A stretch of DNA of 64,000 nucleotides, from NCBI GenBank assembly GCA_947034885.2, contig OX344754.2:16324501-16388500 (forward strand), given 5' to 3'. The position numbers were made by a program, and so were the translations under genes. Under the pieces are notes generated by a model. That model was not told the DNA's origin. It saw nothing but the letters and a program-made list of their open reading frames with translations, and ran no database searches. The stretch is from Thuidium tamariscinum (lineage: Eukaryota; Streptophyta; Bryopsida; Hypnales; Thuidiaceae). Positions 54,301 through 64,000 of this stretch are shown here, piece by piece; the first letter of the stretch is position 1; each line of letters opens with the position of its first letter.

Positions 54301-55909
54301 CCCCTACAAAGTGGAACTAGGGTTATCAAAACATCATGATATTTAGAATCATGTTTAGCCATTTAGTATCTATAGACATTTAGACATCAAGTGTCTAGAC
54401 AATTAGAGACTACCTTCCAATCGTCTTGTGACATTTGAATTTTTGAAATTTATTGGTAGGGATTAAAAAAAAAGATATCATGGTCCACAGAGGCCATCAA
54501 CTAGCATCTATAGTTGGTATCTACATCTATCTTGTCCATTCACATCATCATCCGCTAGCTCGTTCACTAGATTGTCCGCCACATTTGATTGTTCGACATC
54601 TACCCCATCTGATAACTCGATTGTCTTGGCCTAATTGGCCTACCATCCGCCAATGCATTTGCCATTCATTGTCCATTAACAAAGTTTTTCCCCCTACTCA
54701 TGGACAATGGTCTAATAAAGTAGAGGTGATCAAACCATCAAATGGAGCTCACGACGAATGGTTCATTTAGTTGCAACCTTCAAATTTCACAAATAGCTTG
54801 GTGAATGAACTAGTAGATGGACGTAGTTGACATAAATATCCATTGATGATTATAGTCATTTTTTTCATTGTTGTATAATATTGTTTATTGTTTGCTAATT
54901 GGTGTCTCTTGTGAAGGTGTTCGCTAAATGTAATGGTGATGACTAAGGGGAATATTTGGTGTCTATACCACGGAAAATTTGGGATAGTTCATCGACCGGT
55001 GAATGCACCATGAAGTGCCAGGAATCACCGCCGTTTCATTGGGTATTCACCTTCCTTTCACCGTCTCAAAGTAAAAGTCAATTTGAATCATTTTTGTCTT
55101 CTTCGCTCTAGTTTCACCACCAATTCACCACCATTTTTGTACCACTCACTACCATGTGAAATCATTATGAAGTGGATTTGCATCGTGAGTGTTGGATGAA
55201 TGTTTATTTTACTAATGACAATTTAGAGGAGATAGGAATTACAGAAGACTATCAAGCTAGTAAAGTGCAAAAAAGATCTAAACATCACGTGTGACTTGGG
55301 GCCAAAGGTTTAGGTGATATACATGGGGTTAAAGAGATGCGTTACACAACTTGAATCCACCACTTGAAAGCCCTTCACGAGGTTCCCTGTATATTGGCTT
55401 GTTGTTTGCTATTTGTTGTTTATTGTGTAGGCATCTACAATCTCCCAAATCCAATGGCCACAACTAAGTGGATTGTTGGATGTCCGTCCCATCCGACAAT
55501 TGGATTGCGTCTGCTCAATTGGCCTACAATCTTCTCTTGTGCTATTTAATGTTTTAATGTGTTCACTATTTTGAAATTCCTCCTTTGCTAAAACATTAAA
55601 TTCTTAAAAGTCCATATCAGCTTCCAAATATTGGTATTTAATGCTACAAGCATCCAATGTAGCATTAATGTATAAAAGGATAATTCAAGTTAATTCTCAA
55701 CACTGACATTTAAATCTATAGTCTAAATGCTAAATGCTCAATCCTAAATCCTAAACTAACTTTGAAACTTACAATAATTACCAAAAACATTGGTGTAGTA
55801 GATAATATATGTTTGACCTTCAATTCCCTCTAAATGTGATATCAAAATGTTTTGTATATGTAAAATACTCACAAATTCTCTAAAAGTTGATTCACAGTTT
55901 TGTTTTATT
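51303..55909. other. AT-rich intergenic DNA, no gene supported
   Basis: About 4.6 kb without a convincing gene. GC-richer patches lie at 54475-54780 and 54960-55160 (with repeated TTCACCACCA words), and a phrase near 54630-54650 (TTGGCCTACCATCC) recurs near 55520 (TTGGCCTACAATCT), suggesting fragments of one dispersed repeat. The frames at 53495-53695 and 54453-54770 have no recognisable motif. Confidence 0.35.
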
Positions 55910-56125
55910 CACTAGTAGAAACCCCCGTTTAATGTGACAAGGCCTAATTTTTCTTGACAGATTTTGCTAGGCATCAAAAGTAACAACTCATGTTTTTATG
56001 TCAGCAATGATATTGTGTTGAACGTTTTTGTTGACATAAAAACACAAGGTTTTTTTTTTTATGCCTAGCAAAATCCTTCAAGAAAAATTAGGCCTTGTCA
56101 CATTAAACGAGGGTTTCTACTAGTG
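55910..56125. mobile_element. CACTA-superfamily MITE, near-perfect 216-bp hairpin
   Basis: It begins CACTAGTAGAAACCC and ends with the inverse, GGGTTTCTACTAGTG. The 65-base outer arms match at 62 positions, and the pairing continues inward (ATGTTTTTATGTCA against TGACATAAAAACA). The flanks carry a 3-bp ATT duplication (55907-55909 and 56126-56128), as expected of CACTA (En/Spm) transposition. The few mismatches indicate recent origin. It encodes no protein. Confidence 0.85.
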
Positions 56126-56128
56126 ATT

Positions 56129-57822
56129 TTCCAATTCGGCTAAAATTACATTTGGCATACATCCAAATACACATTTTATCACAGCTAACGACAATTTCAA
56201 TTAGTCTTGCATGCCAATAGTATAAACCATATATTAACTCCAACTCCCAGTTATTTGGACATCCAAATTAAACAATTCAATTATACATCTCTAACATGGT
56301 CACTACAAGCTATCCTACATAGAACATCATACTCAAGCATTTGTTTGAGGTAACATACACAATTTTCTTATGAAAATTTCACAACCTTAGCATTGACACA
56401 ATATACAATAATTGATAGGCACCCTAACATCAAGGCCACTATTTTGCCTTTGTAAAATTTTCCCTCAATTTGATCTTATACAATACACCCAAGATCACAA
56501 AAGAATCCCTCCATTAACAACAACACATTTTGATTAGGTCAAGAGTGATTTCCTACATTTGGCAAATTCCAAATCAATCAATATATAATACAAATTCCTA
56601 GAGACATTATCACAATATTTGGGCCTTAACCCTAGCCTACCCTTGTTGAAATCCTAAAGTTGTAATCACAATGTGACTTCAAGAATGAAACAAGGTCAAT
56701 CAAAACAAAAACAAAACAAACAAAATCCCAAATGATGCTATTAAGCAATGTAGCAAAACATGTGGTTTTTTCATAATCAAAGAGTTTGCACTAGCATCAC
56801 CATCAGCCTCTCCAATCCTCACTCCATAGTCTTCCGTTCTCCAATGCTCCCTTTCTACAATATGCAAGCTAAAACTGAAGGCCAAGGTTGGCGCTTAATC
56901 AATCTTCAATTTCCTAGTCTTTGGTGTAACAACTCTCATACTTTGATGTTATGAAAAGAATTCCCTACAAGATTTAATAAGCCATATTTGTGAATTTTGA
57001 ATCTGGGGAAACCTTAATTCACTTAAATTACTCAAACTTCTTGGACAATAATTTCTTGATGGTCGGTCTCTTAGTGTTTGATTTTTTTACAGAAATTATT
57101 TCATTCTTTCAAGATGAATTTTCACAAACACTTATAGACTTATTTTCTCCTATTCAATACCAACATGCAATGAATTGCACATACAAAGAATCAACATCCA
57201 AGATTAGTAGTGAGACAACCAAATATGGCCCATACAAAGTACAAATCCTAATTTTCAAAATTCACACAATCAAATTATATAGAGAAAGACAAGAATATTA
57301 TTGAAATTTTTATTATATATTGAATATACTTATAAAATGCTAGATAAATTTTTATTTTTGTGGGCTTTGTATAGGCTTCCCTTGGGAAGGTCACAACCCT
57401 ACCCTCAGGATTATGACTCTCTATTTTTACTATTTACTATTTAATTTAAATTTTAAATTTTAAATTAAAATTATTATTATTTATTTATTTATATTTAATT
57501 TTTATCCCCTAATGCAAATTTATAATCCCTTATAAATTTTCTAAGATAAATTTTATTACATTTTTAATTTAATTTCAAATTGAAATTTGATTAGTTTCTA
57601 TATATCTTAAGAAAAAGAAAAATTATTTTTTAAGGCTAAATTTTGCACTATAATAAAAGCATCACTAATGCTTGTGACTAACATAGCATATGTACCATAC
57701 AAAGTAGACACTATCGTATTTTGGAGATTCTCATGAACTAAAAACCTTCAAGTGTTGATATCACCAAGACTATGTCATTTTCATTGTAAGTTTGTGAAAT
57801 ATCTATGATTTATAAGCACTCA
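56129..57822. other. AT-rich intergenic DNA, no gene seen
   Basis: No supported gene or paired element ends. The frame at 56990-57304 has no recognisable motif. The region is the pre-insertion context of the LTR that begins at 57828. Confidence 0.4.
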
Positions 57823-57827
57823 CGTAT

Positions 57828-59865
57828 TGTGGCAAGACATATTTTTGATCTTTCCATTTAAAGTCAGTATGGAGCGGAAAGTGGAAAATTTAGCAACCGG
57901 ATTTGTTCAGGGAACGGGTAAGATCCAGAAGTAGTACCAGATAATGTTGTAGAGACCGGTGGCAGAATAATTCCGGTTTATTACGACGGAATACCGGAAC
58001 GGAAAAATTCCGGACCCTACAGAACGGATTCTATCCGGATTAAGTCCCAGAACGGAACGGATGATTTCCGGACTTGGACCGATCGGATGGGAACGGGAAC
58101 GGATGATCAGGAACGGAAGACCAAATCCATTTCTGGAAAGTATATAAGGCCTGACATTTTCAGTTGGCCCATTTGCTCTCAGGCGCTTCGTTGTGTGTTT
58201 TTCAACCCTCAGCGTTTTCCGCCTTTTCTGTGAGTTGGTTTTCCGCACGTGTTTGGTGGCGCAATTTTTTGTGACGCGGCTGTCAGTATTAGCAGCGGGT
58301 GTTTTGTCAGAGCGGGCAGTTGTCAGCGGCGCGGGTTTCAGACTGTGCGCTGAGGCGCTGGTGTGTGGAGAGGAGTGTGTGTGTGTATGTGCAGGTGGTT
58401 ATTACGGGCAGATTACTTGTGATTGTGAGTGTGTGTGAGGAACGGGACGTGCGGCTAGGAGAAGAGTGAGGTAGTTTTCCGGATAGTTGCCATGCCGCAG
58501 CTACGCCGGAAGAGAACCGAGTCCACTATACCCCCACCCTCAGGGATAAAGCTGAAGAAAGTAGTTCCGCTCATCCCTTCCGCAGAGCCGGATACGTAGG
58601 TATTAGGACTTTCCTGTTTTTGTAGTTTTTAACTTAGGAACGGATCAGGAGGAAATCCGGTCCGGTTTAGGAACTTGGAGCGGGTTGGAATCCGTTCCGG
58701 TTCAGAAGTAGGTAGGAACGGATCCGCCGAGCGTTAATCGCGGCGGACTTGTATGGCGCTTTTTGCTTTTTTGCCCATTATTTAAGTCAGTCCCCTCGCG
58801 GTGGACTGGGAGTCTTTTCCTTTGCATTATCTTTGTGTATTTTATTCTCTCTTGCTTTGCGTGTGTATCTCCCGAGTTTGGCAGGGCGGCGTGACGCGGA
58901 GTTAGGAAGGCGCAAGTGGTTTTGCAGGCGACATTCTCCCTTTGGTGCTTATTTTCCGTGTCTGAGTATATGAGAACGGGTAGAGAAGAGTTGGGAGTGT
59001 AACTCTAGTGCCTCAGCGCTTCTAGGACTTAAGATTCCGGGTGAGAAAGCCGTTGTTAGGCTAGACGAGAGAGAGGGATTCCTTAATCGTGCTAGAGCTC
59101 CTGGGTGGGAAACCCAGTTGAGTGTCCGATCTCCTGTGAGGTCTCACCGTCTTTGTGGCAAACGGAAGAGTTCTGGTTGACGTTGGAACGGACGGATACA
59201 CTTGTAGCCACCTGGCTCCCCAGGAACGGAAAGTCGTGTCAAAGTCGTTGTAGTATGAGAAGATCGTACAGGGGATCTCTGTGTGACCTACAGTCCGGAT
59301 CTTTGTCTGGATTGTTGTGAGGGATCAAACCGGATCTGAAGTATTTTTAGAATTAACAGGTAGAAAGTGGGTCTTCAGCCACTATAAGTCACGGAAGGAG
59401 CGGTGGGCCTACCGCTCACAAAATCAAGCGGCGACCCCTCTGATGGTAAAACAGAGGCAAAACCAAACCGGATTGAGGAACGGGTGTGGACGGATCATCC
59501 GGAACGGATTGGTCCAGAGAGGAAACCAGGAGCGGAACTCGTTAGGGAGCGGATCCGTTGCAGTCTGACGGAACGGATAAAATCCGGGAAACCGGAAAAG
59601 TGAAGGAACAGATCCATTCCGGACCAGATTGCTAGAATATCAGTTTTGAACGGGATAACGGGTTGTCGTCTCGGGTTATTTGTGTATTTCCGGTTCTAGA
59701 TCTAGAACCGGATTATAGAGTTTTGGGAGCTGTCCTATCTTAATCGCTTAACTAAGCCAGATACTTCACAGAATCTCGCGGGTTCGATCTTTAGAGTCAC
59801 TTAGTTATACTCTACAGTGATTTTTGTGAGTATAACAGGGAATTTACTTACCCTGTGTTGCGACA
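57828..59865 (+). mobile_element. Solo LTR of an LTR retrotransposon, 2038 bp, GC-rich
   Basis: The segment starts TGTGGCAAGAC and ends GTGTTGCGACA (TG...CA, with imperfect inverted TGT(G/C)GCAA tips). It is flanked by a perfect 5-bp direct duplication CGTAT at 57823-57827 and 59866-59870, the signature of integrase-mediated insertion. No primer-binding site follows the right end, no polypurine tract precedes the left end, and no second LTR or gag/pol frame is present, so it is a solo LTR. It is far more GC- and CpG-rich than its surroundings and contains roughly 17 copies of AACGG(A/G), often as GGAACGGAT. A TATATAAGG lies at 58141. The small frames inside have no recognisable domain. Confidence 0.85.
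58141..58149 (+). promoter_or_regulatory. TATA box of the LTR promoter
   Basis: TATATAAGG lies 313 bp from the LTR start, in the position expected for the U3 promoter. If used, U3 is about 345 bp and R-U5 about 1.7 kb, an unusually long transcribed LTR portion. Confidence 0.6.
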
Positions 59866-59870
59866 CGTAT

Positions 59871-60597
59871 ACAAGTCTTTGAAGCATCCTCCATTTTTTT
59901 TGGTAACTTACTTAAGGGCAACAAGTCTAGATTAAATAGCATAATGACATGGCTACATTCTAGATTGCCTTATTCATTCATAGTTGCTACTTCATATCTT
60001 CATTTCCTAAAGAATGTAGCAACTAGAATGTGATCAAGAATGTAGCTACCTACAAGGCTTGCCCCCCAGAGTCATTGTAGTTTTTTCTACTATTTTTTTA
60101 CTTAGTTTTTGGAAGCTATATTAGTGGGCAAGTGGAAATTGCCTATGCATTTTAAGTCATTTCATAGATGTTGTCAGACTAGTGCAAAAATTGTGACCAC
60201 ACTTCTCTTTGCCAAATCATGGTCATTACAGGCTACTAGCTTTCAAGTACATTGTTTGTATAAATCATCTTAAATCAATCAAACAATGTTCAATTATCAC
60301 AATTGCTAAGCATTAGGCTTTTTTTTTGTAACTTTCTAATCATCTTTCTAGTTGTAATGACCTCATTTTTTTACTACAATCTTCTAGCTCATTGTTGTCA
60401 ATTTTGGAAATTGCTTGGTCAAAACTCTTGATCTTCAAGGATATTGACGATTTTCAAATTTTTTGTTTGTATACCATACTATGTCAAGTTCCTTGACAAA
60501 ATCCTACTTCGACCATCATTATTAGTAAATCTTGTGTCATAAATATTTGCTAATATGTTTGAAATAGTGTAAGGACTTTGCTAAAGAAGTGCTTTAC
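59871..60597. other. AT-rich intergenic DNA, no gene seen
   Basis: The sequence returns abruptly to AT-rich composition after the LTR. No gene or paired ends are visible. Confidence 0.4.
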
Positions 60598-61529
60598 ATA
60601 ACCCCTTAAGTTCTTTGACTACATCTACTCCAAAATTGGTCAAAAATTGCCATTTTTTGTACCAATATCAATTTTTTTCTTAAATTTTTTTTTGAAATTT
60701 GTAACCATAGTATCTTATAGTAAATCATATTTTAAAATATGCAAAAAAATTCAGAGTTTTACACCTTGAAAATTGCAAGATATTTGCATTTTAATGCTCA
60801 AATTTTTTTCCACCCTACGGAAAACAGGGTAGCTACACTTCAGAAGGCAAAAATTATATAAAAAAAGGTCTAAGATGTTTGTGCCTCTTTGTATTCATTC
60901 TTGAGGCCAAGTAAGGTACTTGCCTAAAAAATTTCAAATTGTTTCAAATTATAAAACATATAGGAAAAAAATAGCAAACAAGAAGACATAGCAATTGATT
61001 CAATATACAAAATTGTTAAGAATTTATATATGAAATTGAAATTTTTTAATCCTAATGGTTTCAATGTTTTAATAAAAAATCCACATCCTATAATTTTTTT
61101 TTTGAAAAATATTGAAAATTGAGTGAAATAAAAGACTTCAAAGTTTATTTTACAGTAGAGAATCCATAATTGCCCGCAAACAAAAAAAAACTCATAACTA
61201 TTGACTCATTGATAAAAAATCAAAATGGAATGATTCAAAGCTTTCCATACATACATAAGTGATGAAAATCAATTTCAAATTTTTCTTTTTGAAAAATGTG
61301 ATTTTGTCCAATTTGCCTGAACTGCCCAATAACAAAAAAAGCAACATATTAGGCCATAACTTTTGACTCATATTTCCAAATTCTCTAATTTTTAGTATCC
61401 ATCAAAGATATTCCTTGTCCCTACCTTCTACTAAATTTTGGGCCCAAAATATGAAAATCTCCACTCACTCAAACCTACCCGAAATCGCTATGTTGCCAAA
61501 TTTTGCATGTTGGTCCTTTAAGGGATTAA
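60598..61529 (-). mobile_element. TTAA-family DNA transposon, 932 bp (reversed)
   Basis: It is the reverse-oriented homologue of 20857-21789 along its length, including the subterminal AAATCGCTATGTTGCC block. The right border is GGTCCTTTAAGGGATTAA; the left border is ATAACCCCTTAAG, with one base of TTAA changed. No coding capacity is visible. Confidence 0.7.
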
Positions 61530-62159
61530 AACATAGATACTTTGAAGAATAGTAAATCTAACCTCGAAACTTCCTTTTTCCTAAGTCATTCTCATTTAAT
61601 TCCCATTACACTCTAGAATCTACCATACCTAGCTTTACTCTAGCTTGAAAGATGGAAAATAGCAACAATCACCCTTAAACTTCACTACATTGCAAATTGA
61701 CTAGTCACCTCTTGACCTACTGAATTTCACTTTATTCTAAGATATTGTCCAACTTTAGTGAACATTCTCCTATTACTAACTTTTTGTACTTCTAAAGATA
61801 CCCTAAACTAGAATATTTGACTTTGATCTAATGTATCTTATATACAATATATCCTAAAATTTTATTGAAATTTTGCTAGCTATGATGTAAATCAACAAGA
61901 CAATTCTTTGTTTACCAAGTTTTATCCTAATCCAAGATACCATTTTGTCAATATTTTCCCACTCTAACTTTGTTTGGTCCCAAATTCTACACCTAGTTGT
62001 ACTTTTGTGCACTCTTCATAGAATCCAAATTTATAGAAGTCAAGATTTGGAAATAAGATAAAGAAGTAAGTGAAAAAAGTACCCTCCAACTTTCATAACC
62101 ATTAAACAAAAACTCAATAGAGTCATTACAAGAAAGACCAACCATTTTGTGTAGTGTTT
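61530..62159. other. AT-rich intergenic DNA, no gene seen
   Basis: No gene or element ends could be supported here. Confidence 0.4.
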
Positions 62160-63376
62160 AGGCTATTCCTTCAACAATACTAAAAAATTTGAAAAACAAT
62201 TTTTTTTTTAATATTTAAAAAATGACTAATGAAAGTTTACAAGCCATTTCTAGTACAAGTACCAACTTTTAGAAGAAAAAAAAACATTTTTAGATACATA
62301 TAAGTGTAGGATCTTGTAGTGAACTCATTTGAGAAGATGTAGAAAAAATTTCAGAAATTTCTACTATGTAAATTGTAAAATATGAGTGTTTGAATTGACA
62401 AATATTTTTTTGGACCCTACAAAAGAATAACCAATTGCACTTTAGATGGTCACATTTGTATGAAAAAATGTAATGATTCTTTGAATTTCTTCTTCAAAGC
62501 AAGTTGTCTACATGCTTAAAATTTTTCAAATCATTTGGAATTGTACAGCATATAGGAAAAAAACAATAAAAAAGTAGAGTATGATCGAAAGTATAAAATC
62601 ATTAACAATTTATTTATAGAATTGAAAAATGTCAATTCCAATGGTTTTAATATTGTGATAAATAACCTATTCCTATTGATTTAAAAAATTTTCAAAAATA
62701 TTAAAAATTGAGTAAAATAAAGAATTCCAAATTTTTTAGTGGAGGAAAAATTCTATAACTCATTAGATGAAATTTGAGGGCATTAGGAGACTGCAAGTTC
62801 TCGGACTGTGGGAATGCAGTTTTTGCCCTGTGAACTTGAATCCTACGTGGTCATGACCCTCCCACGTAATTTGTTTTTTCAAAATTTGTTTTGGACTTAT
62901 TTTCATATTTCGGGACCCAATTTTTTTTTTGATTAAAGCCGGCCTGACAGCGGCCAGCAGCATTGGAAGCCATTTTGGGAATAGACCCGAAACAGCCCTG
63001 TAATGCCCTCAAATTTCTTCTAATGACCCACAAACTATTCCAAACTAAAACTTCTCATAATTTTTGAATCATTGATTCAATCATTTTGCTTAGTCATAAA
63101 TCTTAAAAATCAATTTCAAACTTTTCTTTCAAATAAATTTTTTTTGAAGAATTTTTTTTATGCTTGGACTGTCTACAGAATAATGAAAACTATTTATCAT
63201 ACAATTACTTTTTAACTATTTATTCAAAAGTTATGAAAATTATTGGGCCTCAAAGGTACTTCTTAGAAAACTATTGTGTGAAAATTTCAAAGAAAGAAAA
63301 TAAAAACTTCATTCATAGTGAGTTGCCCAAAATTACTATATTGCTCAGAAATGCAGTTTAGTGCTTTAGCGGTTAA
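62160..63376 (-). mobile_element. TTAA-family DNA transposon, reversed, with a nested MITE
   Basis: The right border TAGTGCTTTAGCGGTTAA and about 1 kb of interior match 20857-21789 read in reverse (for example AAGCAAGTTGTCTACATGC and GTTGCCCAAAATTACTATATTG). The left border is too diverged to place exactly. A 265-bp MITE at 62761-63025 interrupts it. Confidence 0.5.
62761..63025. mobile_element. CATTAGA-type MITE, 265 bp, best-preserved copy
   Basis: The ends begin CATTAGATGAAATTTGAGGG and, on the other strand, CATTAGAAGAAATTTGAGGG; 24 of 25 terminal bases match. The interior is GC-richer, with GGGAATGCAG and GGAAGCCATTTTGGGA. It lies inside the TTAA element 62160-63376, whose sequence resumes on both sides, so it inserted later. 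Relatives are at 39099-39342 and 50955-51302. Confidence 0.75.
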
Positions 63377-64000
63377 AGAAGGGTGAAAAATAGTCAACAC
63401 AATTCTAACCTTACACTAAGTTTGTTACACCTCCAATCTGTCATTGATAGTCCTTGATATTTCACGTTATTTTTTATAAAAGAAGAAAATTGGACAAATT
63501 GGTTATTTAAGCTTCAATTGTTCTACTCTCATGCCATGCTTTCTAGCCCTCCTATTGTACTAAAGCTACTTCATTACATGAATTATTTTGAAGGTTGCGT
63601 CAACTTGCATCAATTTGAAACAACGATTAGCCATTCCCGATGATTTTCAAATTTCAAGCCAAAATTTCTTAGATGAGATCTCTATATAAGGCGAAAGATT
63701 AGATATAATGTATTTTTAAATCAAAAATTAATTATAGTCACAAGGATACAATGGAGTTCTAACTAGAAATTGTATTACTAGTAGAAAAGTATGACCAAAT
63801 CAACATAAAATCAATTGATTTTAGGTTTTTGAGGCACTATATTGACTATTTTCACTAGTTTATGAATTTTTTATAAAACAACAACATGGTTGCTTGCATT
63901 TCATTGAAAGGCATTGGAAATTTTCTCTTTGTGATATACTTTGTCTTTCCTACATAAGAAAATGTTAATTCAACCATAGATCACCATACCCTGTATCTTG
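63377..64000. other. AT-rich intergenic DNA to window end
   Basis: Nothing recognisable. No gene is supported. Confidence 0.4.

Noticed and set aside
58193-59603. Several GC-rich open frames inside the LTR
   Set aside because: They overlap in different frames, have no gag, pol or cellular motif, and reflect the repeated AACGGA words and low AT content of the LTR.

Overview
This is a window of nuclear DNA from a land plant. The evidence is spliced genes with GT-AG introns, two proteins of plant-typical families, and plant-style transposable-element debris. The lineage cannot be fixed from the sequence. By eye the intergenic DNA is very AT-rich and loaded with old, nested, mostly non-autonomous elements, while gene-bearing islands and one retrotransposon LTR are clearly richer in G+C.

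Layout. 1-2.2 kb: AT-rich repeats, one of them split by a TTAA-flanked element. 2.5-5.9 kb: a more GC-rich island with what looks like an unrecognised multi-exon gene on the minus strand. 6-28.7 kb: no gene I can defend, only DNA transposon remnants of several families, often nested. 28.8-37.3 kb: a well-supported minus-strand gene of ten coding exons (about 1196 aa) for an Agenet/Tudor-like protein of the plant G2484-1 family. 37.5-40.1 kb: AT-rich spacer with one MITE. 40.1-46.8 kb: a well-supported plus-strand gene of twelve coding exons (about 858 aa) with an R3H domain followed by a C-terminal G-patch (SQS1-like, probably RNA processing). The two genes are divergent, separated by about 3 kb. 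46.8-64 kb: AT-rich DNA with further element copies, a 216-bp CACTA-type hairpin MITE, and a 2038-bp GC-rich solo LTR with a perfect 5-bp target duplication.

The main discovery is the abundance of short elements that end in TTAACCC.../...GGGTTAA and lie in TTAA target sites. For one of them the pre-insertion site is preserved in a second copy of the host repeat elsewhere in the window, so TTAA duplication can be read directly. This points to a piggyBac-like (or Sola3-like) non-autonomous family in a plant genome. No transposase is present in the window. Further families are a TA-target group with AGGTAG... ends, a ~700-bp group with TTGCAAGAAACAC ends, and a CATTAGA... MITE, one copy of which sits inside a TTAA element.

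Both well-supported genes encode nuclear-type proteins (chromatin-reader-like and RNA-processing-like). Nothing suggests that they work together beyond adjacency. Exon models were built by hand from splice signals, reading-phase agreement and family resemblance; both give total coding lengths divisible by three.
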